A stretch of 64,000 nucleotides of DNA from Flavitalea plasmicola (GTDB lineage: Bacteria; Bacteroidota; Bacteroidia; Chitinophagales; Chitinophagaceae). A program made the translations under genes and the position numbers. The notes under the pieces were generated by a model. The model searched no databases and was not told the DNA's origin. It worked only from the letters and a program-made list of their open reading frames with translations. The stretch lies in contig NZ_JAUOTO010000002.1 in the NCBI RefSeq assembly GCF_030546645.1, positions 806,001-870,000 of the forward strand, in the 5' to 3' direction. Shown in pieces: positions 1 to 8,065 of the stretch; position 1 is the first letter of the stretch, and each line of letters opens with the position of its first letter.

Positions 1-758
1 ATCATGCACCATATGAAGTTGGTGGTGAGCCCACCCCACAACAGCACGATGTAGGTCACATTATTTTGATACAGGAATTTCGTCGTTGCCTCCGGATGAG
101 CCGCCTGCCAGAAGCTATTGGCCATTTCGGACATCGGACCGCCCGCTTCGATGCCATAGTTGAAACAGGCGCTTAGGATACCGGAGATGGTACATACCAC
201 CAGCCCTTTTACCAAATTGAATTCCTTGATACTTTCTTTCTTCTTTTCTTCGGGGAGCTCCTTTTCCTTGAGGACGCCTGCACGGCCGCAGATATAAATG
301 CCCAACAGGCAAAGCACCACGCCGGCCAGCACGATCCGGCCCCATGAGGTCGTGAGCAATTCCGTAAAAGTAGTTTTGCCGGGAGTTTTTGCGAAGTTGT
401 AATAGATGGAAGGAACAAGGGCGCCGAATGCGGAAGTGAAACCGAGGAGCACCGAATTACCCAGGGACATACCGAGATAGCGCATCCCCAGTCCATACAT
501 CAGCCCTCCTATCCCCCAGAGTATCCCCCAGAAAAAAGTCCATCCCAATGTAGCGGCGGAAGTAGCTGAAATGATCTCTGTAAAATGTGGTACGGTGAGC
601 CAGGCTGCCAGTGGAGGGATGATCAGCCAGGAGAACAGTCCGCCGACGATCCAATAGCTTTCCCAGGACCAGCCTTTCACCTTTTTGTACGGAATGTAAA
701 AGCTGCCGGAAGCGAAGCCTCCGATGAAATGAAAAATGATGCCGAAGAGTACTTGCAT
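1..758 (-). CDS. rhaT: L-rhamnose/H+ symporter RhaT, 3' end outside the window
   Basis: This is an inner-membrane permease that imports L-rhamnose with a proton. The 252 visible residues begin MQVLFGIIFHFIGG and contain several hydrophobic segments. They match RhaT in order: a PYKKVKGWSWE stretch near residue 24, a WGIGGLMYGLGMRYLGMS stretch, and RAGVLKEKELPEE followed by EFNLVKGLVV. The family is about 340 residues long, so roughly the last quarter is cut off by the window edge. The ATG at 758 is the only start that keeps the first membrane helix whole. Its promoter must lie in the 168-base gap shared with the divergent nuclease gene. Rhamnose catabolic genes would be expected further left, but none is visible. 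Confidence 0.9.
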   Translation of the reverse strand, partial: MQVLFGIIFHFIGGFASGSFYIPYKKVKGWSWESYWIVGGLFSWLIIPPLAAWLTVPHFTEIISATSAATLGWTFFWGILWGIGGLMYGLGMRYLGMSLGNSVLLGFTSAFGALVPSIYYNFAKTPGKTTFTELLTTSWGRIVLAGVVLCLLGIYICGRAGVLKEKELPEEKKKESIKEFNLVKGLVVCTISGILSACFNYGIEAGGPMSEMANSFWQAAHPEATTKFLYQNNVTYIVLLWGGLTTNFIWCM

Positions 759-826
759 GTGTGAATTTATTTTTCAATATGGTTGCAATATAGATTTTGT
801 AAATGTAAAGCGGAATCGGCTAGGAG

Positions 827-844
827 CTGTCATGCACTGTCATG
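827..844. repeat. Tandem octamer CTGTCATG, 10-base period
   Basis: CTGTCATG occurs at 827-834 and again at 837-844, separated by CA. The two copies lie on the same face of the helix between the divergent rhaT and yhcG-like genes. A direct repeat with one-turn spacing could be a regulator site, but no regulator is assigned. Confidence 0.3.
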
Positions 845-883
845 TGATTTCAGGGTTTATGGATTAAAAAGTTCCGAATTTAT

Positions 884-902
884 TTGCTAATAATATTAGT
901 AA
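884..902 (+). promoter_or_regulatory. Dyad operator-like motif TTGCTAA-N5-TTAGTAA
   Basis: The half-sites TTGCTAA (884-890) and TTAGTAA (896-902) are inverted with one mismatch and a 5-base spacer. They sit 24 bases before the nuclease start at 927. The same motif with the same spacing lies in front of the toxin-antitoxin genes (minus strand, 49226-49208). Bases flanking both half-sites are also shared: TTATTTGCTAA on one side and TTAGTAATTTTA on the other. It could be an operator or part of a promoter. Confidence 0.5.
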
Positions 903-926
903 TTTTATTGCCTTAAAACCTGACTT

Positions 927-1988
927 ATGAATAAGGAATATATGCGGATGATCGTCGATCTCAAACAAAGCATTATACAGAGCCGGTATGCGGCTGCGAG
1001 ACTGGCTAACAAGGAGCAGTTGCTACTGTATTTTAAGACCGGGAAGGTATTGTCGGAGAAGATTGCGGCGGAGAGATGGGGGGTGAAAATAGTGGAGCAG
1101 ATAGCGGATGATCTTCAGAAGCAGCTACCAGGATTACGAGGGTTCTCTTATCGTAACCTCATGAAAATGAAGCAATTTGCTGAAACCTATGCGGTGGTTC
1201 CATTTCTGCCGTCGGTGACGGCAGAAATACGAAAAATTCGTAACAGAAACGTTAAAATGGAGACAGCTGAATACAATGTGCATTTTTTCAGTATAAGTTT
1301 CAGTCACCATATCGTTGTGTTGAATAAATGTAAAAGCCTTGAAGAAAAAATGTTCTATATCTCCCAGGCTGCCTCGCAATGCTGGTCTGTAAGCATACTG
1401 GAACATTACATTGACTCAAATCTTTTCTTCCAGCAAGGAAAGCTACCGAACAATTTCGACAAAACGCTTCCTGAGAAATTAAAGTCCTCTGCATTAATGG
1501 TCTTCCAGGATGAATACCTGATAGATTTTATGACGCCGGGAGAGATAGAAGATGAACGTGTATTGGAAGAGAAAGTAGTTAGTGATATTAAACATTTTAT
1601 CATGAAAATGGGCCAGGGCTTCTCCTTCATCGGCAACCAATACCGCCTGGAACTGGCCGGGGAAGAATTTTTCATAGACTTGCTGTTCTTCAACCGCCAT
1701 CTGCACTGCCTGGTGGCCTTCGAGTTGAAAAGAGGAAAGTTCAAGCCCGAGTATGCCGGTCAACTGAACTTTTACCTGAATGTTCTGGATGAAAAGGTAA
1801 AGCTCACGGAAGAAAATCCTTCCATCGGGATCATCCTCTGTAAAGAGAAAAATAATACAGTGGTCGAGTTTGCGGTAAAGACCATTGACAAAGCGATGGG
1901 CGTCGCCACCTACAGGACATCGAAAGAAGTACCCAAAGAAATGAAAGGTATTATGCCTGATCCGGGAGAATTGGTAAAGCTGCTATAG
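927..1988 (+). CDS. YhcG/DUF1016-family PD-(D/E)xK nuclease
   Basis: This 353-residue protein has the two-part layout of the YhcG family. An N-terminal helical DUF1016 domain (about residues 5-180, with the typical GLRGFSYRNLMKMKQFAE stretch) precedes a C-terminal PD-(D/E)xK nuclease domain. The likely catalytic residues are visible: D251 in FFIDLLFFN, E266 and K268 in FELKRG, and Q279 in AGQLNFYLN. Family members are often found near restriction, toxin-antitoxin or recombination genes; the cellular role is not settled. Here the gene stands alone between rhaT and a small exported protein, with no methylase or specificity subunit nearby. The 5' region carries a dyad shared with the toxin-antitoxin pair at 49 kb. 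The family call is firm and the function is unknown. Confidence 0.85.
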   Translation: MNKEYMRMIVDLKQSIIQSRYAAARLANKEQLLLYFKTGKVLSEKIAAERWGVKIVEQIADDLQKQLPGLRGFSYRNLMKMKQFAETYAVVPFLPSVTAEIRKIRNRNVKMETAEYNVHFFSISFSHHIVVLNKCKSLEEKMFYISQAASQCWSVSILEHYIDSNLFFQQGKLPNNFDKTLPEKLKSSALMVFQDEYLIDFMTPGEIEDERVLEEKVVSDIKHFIMKMGQGFSFIGNQYRLELAGEEFFIDLLFFNRHLHCLVAFELKRGKFKPEYAGQLNFYLNVLDEKVKLTEENPSIGIILCKEKNNTVVEFAVKTIDKAMGVATYRTSKEVPKEMKGIMPDPGELVKLL

Positions 1989-2000
1989 AGCAAAATATGA

Positions 2001-2459
2001 CTAAGGAGCCGGCGCCACTTTCACTGCCTGCCTCGCCAGCAACCGCCACTCTCCTTTCTGCTTCAGCCACACCAGCAGGATGGACAATTTCATCTGACCG
2101 GGTTTCCCTCCATCATTGGTAGTGCCCGACATGATATACCGTACCATGGCTGTCTTATCGATGACCCTGATGCTTTGCTCCGTGATATCGATGGTGACAA
2201 AATCGGATTTACCGCTGGTCAACGCTTCTTCAAACTCCGCCTGGTTTTGGACGACCCCGCTGGAATGGCCATAGCTCAGCTGCGGCATCGTCAATTTGTC
2301 CAGGGTGGCTTTGTCCGGGTCGATCATTGCTTTACGCAATGCTTCCACTGCGACCGATACTTCTTTCTCCTCCTTACCCAGCTCGACGGGCGTATTATTC
2401 TGGGCCGTCAGGCTGGCCTGCAATGTGCAAAACAACAGGATGGTCAATAATGATCTCAT
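2001..2459 (-). CDS. Exported NTF2/SnoaL-like (DUF4440-type) protein
   Basis: This small 152-residue protein starts with a clear signal peptide (MRSLLTILLFCTLQASLTAQ) and is probably periplasmic. The rest resembles the NTF2-like alpha+beta cone fold of DUF4440/SnoaL-like proteins: an early helix (VEALRKAMIDPDKATLDKL), an LSYGHSSG turn, and C-terminal strands (SILLVWLKQKGEWRLLARQA). Such domains bind small ligands or act as simple isomerases; no substrate can be inferred. I chose the ATG at 2459 because it gives the signal peptide and leaves the upstream transporter gene free, whereas a longer reading would run into that gene. It may be co-transcribed with the sugar porter, which ends 28 bases upstream. 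Confidence 0.75.
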   Translation of the reverse strand: MRSLLTILLFCTLQASLTAQNNTPVELGKEEKEVSVAVEALRKAMIDPDKATLDKLTMPQLSYGHSSGVVQNQAEFEEALTSGKSDFVTIDITEQSIRVIDKTAMVRYIMSGTTNDGGKPGQMKLSILLVWLKQKGEWRLLARQAVKVAPAP

Positions 2460-2487
2460 AGAATTATAATTTAAAAGATGATAAATC

Positions 2488-3825
2488 TTATGCAATACCC
2501 AGCTGTTTCTGAATTTCCTCCAATGTCTTTCCTTTAGTCTCCGGCAATACGCGCCAGACAAAGATCAGCTGTATGAACATCATAATGCTGTAAAATACAA
2601 ACGAATGATACCCTCCATCCTTGCTGCCTTCCACGATCACAGGAAAGGTCCAGGAAATAATAGCTGCCATGATCCAGTGGGTGGAGCTGCCCAGCGAACC
2701 GCCCTGGCTGCGCACGGAGTTGGGGAATATCTCCGAGATGAATACCCAGATCACCGCACCCTGTGAGAAAGCGAAAAATGCGATAAACCCGATGAGGTAG
2801 AGCAGCACCATGCTTCCACCTGCCCCCTGGTTAAATGCATAAGCAGTCAACCCCAGGAATATGGTCATCCCGATCGAGCCGATCAACAACAATTTTTTTC
2901 TTCCGAATTTATCTATCACCGTCATGGCCAGTAAAGTAAAAAACAAGTTAGCCGCACCCACATAGACGGATTGCCTGAAGGAATCGTTCTTATCAAAGCC
3001 CGCCATTTCAAAGATGCGGGGAGCATAATAAAGAATGGCATTGATGCCGGACAGCTGGTTGAACATCGCCAGCAGGACTGCATAAAGAATAGGCTTGCTG
3101 TATCGCTGCTGAAACAACGGCTCCTTATGCTGCCCGGTGGTTCCGTCAACCTGTTCATGCAAGGACTTTTGGATCGCAACGATCGCACCCTGCGGGTCAG
3201 GCTCACCTAATCTCTTCATGACCGGCATAGCGCTATCGGCAAATCCATTGATCACCAGCCAGCGCGGGCTCTCGGGGATCGAGCGCAGCAATATCCAGAA
3301 AAGAACGGCCGGCACGAGCATAACACCAAACATCCAACGCCATGCGCTATCTCCCAGGTCTTTCAAAAGGAAATTGGTAAGAAAAGCTATCATGATCCCC
3401 AATACAATATTCACCTGGAAAGAACCGGCCAGGCGTCCCCGAAGCTTTGCCGGGGAGATCTCGGAGATATACATGGGCGCTACCACCGACGAAGCCCCTA
3501 CTGCTATGCCACCGATGATGCGAAAAAAAATGAACAAAGCCCATGCCGAGACAGAGGCGCAGCCTATCGCCGCGATGACGAAAAAGACAGCGATGACCTG
3601 CAGGACCTTTTTCCGTCCATATTTTTTTGCCGGGGCAGCCGCCACCAGGGAACCAAAGATGGTGCCGAGCAGACTGGACGCCACGGTAAATCCCTGTGCA
3701 AAAGAGCTCAATGACCAGATATGTTCAAGTGTTTTCTCCGCGCCCGAGATAACCACCGTCTCGAATCCAAATAAAAAGCCACCCAGAGCGGCGATCAGCG
3801 CAATACGAACGGGATATGGCAGCAT
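2488..3825 (-). CDS. MFS sugar porter (XylE/GLUT-like)
   Basis: This 445-residue inner-membrane transporter has twelve predicted helices and sugar-porter signatures: GGFLFGFETVVISGA in helix 1, YGRKKVL after helix 2, R-G-R in SPAKLRGRLAG, PESPRWLV before the central loop, and PETKGKTLEEI at the C-terminus. Sugar porters usually import monosaccharides with protons. The substrate cannot be read from sequence, but the neighbours ExuT, KduI and KduD suggest a plant or glycosaminoglycan sugar. I used the ATG at 3825; a TTG three codons upstream (3834) is possible. The 5' gap contains the remnant of a lacI gene, suggesting that this porter once had its own regulator. Confidence 0.88.
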   Translation of the reverse strand: MLPYPVRIALIAALGGFLFGFETVVISGAEKTLEHIWSLSSFAQGFTVASSLLGTIFGSLVAAAPAKKYGRKKVLQVIAVFFVIAAIGCASVSAWALFIFFRIIGGIAVGASSVVAPMYISEISPAKLRGRLAGSFQVNIVLGIMIAFLTNFLLKDLGDSAWRWMFGVMLVPAVLFWILLRSIPESPRWLVINGFADSAMPVMKRLGEPDPQGAIVAIQKSLHEQVDGTTGQHKEPLFQQRYSKPILYAVLLAMFNQLSGINAILYYAPRIFEMAGFDKNDSFRQSVYVGAANLFFTLLAMTVIDKFGRKKLLLIGSIGMTIFLGLTAYAFNQGAGGSMVLLYLIGFIAFFAFSQGAVIWVFISEIFPNSVRSQGGSLGSSTHWIMAAIISWTFPVIVEGSKDGGYHSFVFYSIMMFIQLIFVWRVLPETKGKTLEEIQKQLGIA

Positions 3826-3875
3826 GCTAGACAATTTGTTGATTCACCGAAAATAACCTTTATTTTAATTCATCC

Positions 3876-3947
3876 ATGAAGTTTGAAGCTATCACGATAA
3901 AAGACATTGCCATACGGGCCTCTTCGCAGCCTCCCCGGATCAGATGA
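3876..3947 (+). pseudogene. Remnant of a lacI-type regulator (N-terminus only)
   Basis: An ATG at 3876 opens a frame reading MKFEAITIKDIAIRASSQ before a TGA at 3945. The first twelve residues match the start of the intact LacI regulator at 7028 (MKFEALTIKDIAKALGL), which leads into the DNA-binding helix-turn-helix. After IKDIA the similarity stops abruptly, so the recognition helix and sugar-binding domain are missing. In the +2 frame a short tail (LFAASPDQMNFPE then TAA at 3959-3961) could be the end of a gene joined by a deletion; this is a guess. The fragment lies between two MFS genes that both read on the other strand. Confidence 0.6.
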
Positions 3948-3972
3948 ACTTCCCGGAGTAACATACATCGGA

Positions 3973-5259
3973 TCAATCCAGCTGCACCCTTGTCATCTTT
4001 GGCGCGAAGAAATGCATCACCACCCAGGCGACCAGGTAAGCCAATCCGCAGATGAGAAAAATGATATTATACCCCAGTGTTTTATTGCCGGCATGAGAGA
4101 AGTAATCCAGTATCTTGCCCACCAGCGGCTGGAAGATGATGCCTCCTACGGAGCCGGCCATCCCGCCAATACCTGTCACTGAGCTGACGGCTCTTTTGGG
4201 AAACATGTCGGAAGCCGTAGTAAAGATGTTGGCGCTCCAGGCCTGGTGCGCTGCCGCCGCCAGGCTGATCAGTGCGACGATGACCCACATGTCATTGAAA
4301 TAACGGGCCGTGATGACGGGTAGTACACAGATGGCAAAGAACAGCATGGCCCTTTTCCGGGCTTTATAGACAGGATATCCTTTTTTGATCAGGTAGCCGG
4401 AAAGGTAACCGCCGCCGATGCTTCCCACTGTCGTACATGAGTATACGATCACCAACGGCCATCCCGGCTTCGAAAGATTCAGGTTGAAAGTGTCGCTGAA
4501 ATAGCCCGGCAGCCAGAAAAGGAAGAACCACCAGATAGGGTCGGTGAGGAATTTCCCGAATACAAAGGCCCATGTTTGCCGTACTTTGAGCAGCTTGCCC
4601 CAGGAGACGGGTTTTGCACCGGCCACTGCCTGGTCTTCCACATCGCTGTGGATATGTTCGTATTCCTCCCTGGAAAGACCTTTTTTGCGGGATGGTATCT
4701 CGTATTTCCATAGCCAGAAGATCAGCCATATAAAGCCCAGCGAGCCCGTGATAAGAAAAGCCACGCGCCAGCCGTATGCCGCCAGTATCGGCACCAGGAT
4801 GGGTGCGACAACGGCCCCGATGTTAGCGCCTGAATTAAAGATCCCCGTGGCAAAGGCCCTTTCTTTCTTAGGGAACCATTCCGCCACCGACTTAATAGCG
4901 GAGGGGAAGTTGCCGGCCTCTCCTACTCCCAGGCCCGACCGGGCGACGGTAAAACCGAAGGTGGACTTTGCCAGGGCATGGGCCATCGCGAAAAGGCTCC
5001 ATATAATGATCGAGATCGTATAGCCCACTTTGGTCCCTACCCTGTCGACGATGCGGCCAAAAGCCAGCAGACCGAAAGCATAGAAGAACTGAAAGATCCC
5101 ATTGATCGTTCCGAAAGTGGTCTCGTCCCATCCAAACTCTTTCGTGAGCGCGGGTTTTACAAGACCAATGACCTGCCTGTCGATGTAGTTGATACTGGTA
5201 GCGAAAAAAAGCAAGGCAACAACCGTCCAGCGAAACCTGCCGATAGAAGATGTAGGCAT
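3973..5259 (-). CDS. exuT: Hexuronate transporter, MFS anion:cation symporter family (ExuT-like)
   Basis: This 428-residue transporter is predicted to import galacturonate or glucuronate across the inner membrane. It has the ACS-family layout: RFRWTVVALLFFATSINYIDRQVIG in helix 1, FGRIVDRVGTKVGY after helix 2, GVGEAGNFPSAIKSVAEWFPKKER around helices 4-5, and ANIGAVVAPILVP. These match ExuT and related uronate transporters closely. Just upstream on the same strand lie kduI and kduD, so transporter and enzymes probably form one uronate operon controlled by the divergent LacI regulator. It could instead carry an unsaturated uronate or an aldonate. Confidence 0.88.
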   Translation of the reverse strand: MPTSSIGRFRWTVVALLFFATSINYIDRQVIGLVKPALTKEFGWDETTFGTINGIFQFFYAFGLLAFGRIVDRVGTKVGYTISIIIWSLFAMAHALAKSTFGFTVARSGLGVGEAGNFPSAIKSVAEWFPKKERAFATGIFNSGANIGAVVAPILVPILAAYGWRVAFLITGSLGFIWLIFWLWKYEIPSRKKGLSREEYEHIHSDVEDQAVAGAKPVSWGKLLKVRQTWAFVFGKFLTDPIWWFFLFWLPGYFSDTFNLNLSKPGWPLVIVYSCTTVGSIGGGYLSGYLIKKGYPVYKARKRAMLFFAICVLPVITARYFNDMWVIVALISLAAAAHQAWSANIFTTASDMFPKRAVSSVTGIGGMAGSVGGIIFQPLVGKILDYFSHAGNKTLGYNIIFLICGLAYLVAWVVMHFFAPKMTRVQLD

Positions 5260-5303
5260 GTGAAACTGTTAATTAGCATTCAAGTTTGGTCCAAGATAAT
5301 CAT

Positions 5304-6134
5304 TTATCGCAGGTCTGCAATGTCCACCAGGTCCATATCGGTATAAGTATAGTTTTCGCCCGCCATTCCCCAGATGAATGAGTAGTTGGCGGTTCCGCAG
5401 CCGGAATGAATGGACCAGGGAGGAGAGACAGCGCCCTGGTGATTGGCGATCACCAAATGACGTGTCTCAGCGGGCATTCCCATAAAATGGAAAACACGTT
5501 GATTGGCCGGCACATCGAAGTAGAAATATGCTTCCATGCGACGGGTATGCGTATGGGCAGGCATGGTGTTCCATACGCTGCCGGTCTTCAGGATGGTAAG
5601 TCCCATGACGAGCTGGCAACTTTGGATGCCTTCCGCATGAATGTATTTGTAGATGGTCCGGGCATTGGATGACTCCGGCGAACCCATGTCGGTGGGCAAT
5701 GCTTTTTCCTTCGGCAGGTACTGTATGGGGTGAGATGCATGCGCGGGCGCAGATAAGAGATAGAACAAGGCCGGGTCCTGCGTATCGGCGCTTTCAAAGC
5801 TTACTTCCTTCACGCCTTTGCCCAGGTAATAGGCATCCAGCTTGTTCAGCTCCCGGGACTGTCCGTCAGCCCATACTTTGCCTTTGCCTCCCACATTGAT
5901 GATCCCCAGCTCACGCCGCTGAAGAAAATATTCCGCCTTCAGCTCCGGATGAGCGCCCAGGGCAAGTTTTTTTCCAACGGGCTTCGCGCCTCCCATGATC
6001 ACCCGGTCGTAATGCGTATACAACAGCTGTATCGTGTCATCTTTCATAAGATTGTCCGTGAGGAATGCGCCGCGCAATTCTTCCGTATTCATGGCGCTGA
6101 CTTCCTTTGGGCTGTGCTCAAACCTGATTTGCAT
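5304..6134 (-). CDS. kduI: 5-dehydro-4-deoxy-D-glucuronate isomerase KduI
   Basis: KduI converts 5-keto-4-deoxyuronate, formed from unsaturated uronic acids released by pectin or glycosaminoglycan lyases, into 2,5-diketo-3-deoxygluconate. The 276-residue protein is full length for this cytosolic cupin-like isomerase. The metal ligands are visible as H194, H196 and E201 in HTHTRRMEAYFYF and H243 in WSIHSGCG, at nearly the same positions as in the E. coli enzyme. I chose the ATG at 6134 (MQIRFEHSP) because longer readings lack family similarity and run towards kduD. The start is 11 bases after the kduD stop, so the two are probably translated from one message. Confidence 0.94.
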   Translation of the reverse strand: MQIRFEHSPKEVSAMNTEELRGAFLTDNLMKDDTIQLLYTHYDRVIMGGAKPVGKKLALGAHPELKAEYFLQRRELGIINVGGKGKVWADGQSRELNKLDAYYLGKGVKEVSFESADTQDPALFYLLSAPAHASHPIQYLPKEKALPTDMGSPESSNARTIYKYIHAEGIQSCQLVMGLTILKTGSVWNTMPAHTHTRRMEAYFYFDVPANQRVFHFMGMPAETRHLVIANHQGAVSPPWSIHSGCGTANYSFIWGMAGENYTYTDMDLVDIADLR

Positions 6135-6145
6135 ATATAATAATT

Positions 6146-6910
6146 TTATCGGCCCATCCACCCACCATCCACCGTGAGTATGGTGCCATGTACATAGTCT
6201 GCCGCTGACGAAGCTAAAAAAACTGCGGGTCCTTTAAAATCCTCCGGGTTACCCCAACGACCTGCAGGTATCCTGTCCAGTATGGATTTGCTGCGCACAG
6301 GATCATTGCGCAGCGCTTCTGTATTGTCGGTGCTGATATAGCCCGGTGCGATGCCATTGACATTGACGCCCTGTGAAGCCCATTCATTGGCCAGTGCCTT
6401 TACCAGGCTGCCCAATGCGCCTTTGCTGGCTGCATAGCCGGGGACATTGATGCCACCCTGGAATGTCAGGAGGCTGCAGGTGAAGATGACCTTTCCGCTG
6501 CGACGTGCAAGCATATCGCGGCCAAACTCACGCGCAAGGATAAAGGCGGCATCGAGATTTATAGACAGGACTTTGTCCCAATATTCGTCCGAATGGCTGG
6601 CTGCCGGCTGACGAAGGATCATACCGGCGTTGTTCACCAGTATGTCTATCTGCTGGTGTTCCTGTTTCACCTTCCCGATAAATGCATATAAAGATGTACG
6701 GTCAGTGAGGTCGGCCTGGTAAGCCCGGAATGTCCGTCCCAGGGCCTGAATTTCTTTTTCGATGGCGCTGCCCCGGAGCTCCAGGGAGCCGGAGACGCCG
6801 ATGATGTCCGCTCCTGCTTCAGCCAGCCCCAGAGCCATGGCGCGTCCGATACCTTTATTACATCCGGTGACCAGGGCTATTTTTCCTTTTAAATCAAAGA
6901 GATCGCTCAT
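6146..6910 (-). CDS. kduD: 2-dehydro-3-deoxy-D-gluconate 5-dehydrogenase KduD
   Basis: This 254-residue short-chain dehydrogenase reduces 2,5-diketo-3-deoxygluconate to 2-keto-3-deoxygluconate (KDG), the step after KduI. The NAD(P)-binding glycine motif is G16, G20 and G22 in VTGCNKGIG, NNAG follows near residue 93, and the active-site pair is Y159 and K163 in GYAASKG. The start MSDLFDLKGKIALVTG and the end LTVDGGWMGR are typical of KduD. It is the first gene of the leftward uronate operon and is divergent from the LacI gene at 7028. KDG kinase and aldolase, which would complete the path, are not in this window. Confidence 0.93.
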   Translation of the reverse strand: MSDLFDLKGKIALVTGCNKGIGRAMALGLAEAGADIIGVSGSLELRGSAIEKEIQALGRTFRAYQADLTDRTSLYAFIGKVKQEHQQIDILVNNAGMILRQPAASHSDEYWDKVLSINLDAAFILAREFGRDMLARRSGKVIFTCSLLTFQGGINVPGYAASKGALGSLVKALANEWASQGVNVNGIAPGYISTDNTEALRNDPVRSKSILDRIPAGRWGNPEDFKGPAVFLASSAADYVHGTILTVDGGWMGR

Positions 6911-7002
6911 AAATGCTAACTTTATCCCCGCCAGGGGGATGAATCGGGGGCAAGTCTACATTGTTATTGAATAAGATAGGGATAAAGAGAAGTTTTTTTT
7001 TA

Positions 7003-7016
7003 CGAAAACGATTGCG
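7003..7016. promoter_or_regulatory. LacI-type operator candidate, kdu promoter region
   Basis: The site reads CGAAAACGATTGCG and ends 11 bases before the lacI start at 7028. Its reverse complement contains CGCAATCGTTT, which recurs exactly at 34110-34120 and with one change at 47018-47028. LacI-family operators are short pseudo-palindromes with a central CG, which fits. It lies between the divergent kduD and lacI genes, so autoregulation and control of the uronate operon are plausible. Confidence 0.5.
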
Positions 7017-7027
7017 GGCAAAGAAGA

Positions 7028-8065
7028 ATGAAATTCGAAGCTTTAACTATTAAGGATATCGCAAAAGCACTTGGTTTGTCTATCTCCACTGTTTCCAAGG
7101 CGCTCAGAGGCAGCCATGAGATCAGCGAGGAGACGAAGCAGGCGGTGCTCAGGTATGCCCGTGAGCATAATTACAAGCCCAACCCCATCGCACAAAGTCT
7201 TAAAAGAGGGCAAAGCAGGTCCATTGGGGTGATCGTATGTAATATCGACAATAATTTCTTCTCCCAGGTGATCAATGGCATCGAATCCATCGCGCAGAAC
7301 AGGGGTTACAATGTCATCATCACCCAGAGCCAGGAAAGCTATGAAAAAGAGGTTTCCAACAGCGACCACCTTTCCTCGCGAAGCGTGGACGGGCTGATCA
7401 TTTCGCTGTCAGCTGAAACACAGCATATGGACCATCTGGTAAAACTGCATGAGAAAGGGTTGCCGATCGTGTTCTTTGACAGGATTACCGATGAGATACG
7501 CACGCACCGGATCGTCGCCAACAACTATAAAGGAGCATATGAAGCGACAAAGCATCTGTTGCAGCAGGGCTGCAGGCGTATTGCGCATGTCACCAGCTCG
7601 GGCAGCCTTTCCATCACCCGCGAGCGCCTGGAAGGATATAAGCAGGCTTTAGCAGACGCCGGTGTGACGGCTGATGACCGGCTGATAAAATTTTGCCCGC
7701 ATGGGGGTATGATCCGCGAAGAGACGCAACAGGCACTGACGGAGCTGCTGCAGCTGCCGGAAAGGCCCGATGCCATCTTTACGGCATCCGACAGATTGAG
7801 CACCACCACGCTGAGCCTGCTCCAGGCCATGCGAATACCGATTCCCTGCGAAATAGCGCTGGTGGGTTATACCAATTCCATCTCGGCGGAGATCTTCAAT
7901 CCGTCCCTTACCTCGGTGGTACAACCTGCCCTGGAGATGGGAAAGCTGGCCACCGAAATGCTGTTATCGCTGATCGAAAGCCGGCGGCCTGTCACACACT
8001 TTGAAAAGCGCATCCTCGATACAGAGCTGCAGATCCGTGAATCCAGCCAGAAAAGCAGATGCTAA
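7028..8065 (+). CDS. LacI-family transcriptional regulator of the uronate operon
   Basis: This 345-residue regulator has an N-terminal helix-turn-helix (about residues 8-30, IKDIAKALGLSISTVSKAL), the hinge region, and a periplasmic-binding-protein-like effector domain starting at RSIGVIVCNIDNNFFSQVINGIE. It is divergent from kduD, kduI and exuT, so it most likely represses or activates them in response to a uronate catabolite such as KDG; this is inferred from position. An operator-like sequence lies just upstream of its start. Its stop overlaps the convergent NAD(P)-binding protein by four bases. A truncated relative of its N-terminus is found at 3876. Confidence 0.9.
   Translation: MKFEALTIKDIAKALGLSISTVSKALRGSHEISEETKQAVLRYAREHNYKPNPIAQSLKRGQSRSIGVIVCNIDNNFFSQVINGIESIAQNRGYNVIITQSQESYEKEVSNSDHLSSRSVDGLIISLSAETQHMDHLVKLHEKGLPIVFFDRITDEIRTHRIVANNYKGAYEATKHLLQQGCRRIAHVTSSGSLSITRERLEGYKQALADAGVTADDRLIKFCPHGGMIREETQQALTELLQLPERPDAIFTASDRLSTTTLSLLQAMRIPIPCEIALVGYTNSISAEIFNPSLTSVVQPALEMGKLATEMLLSLIESRRPVTHFEKRILDTELQIRESSQKSRC

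Noticed and set aside
3826-3834. TTG start three codons upstream for the sugar porter
   Set aside because: The ATG at 3825 gives the same protein with a normal start; nothing favours the longer form.
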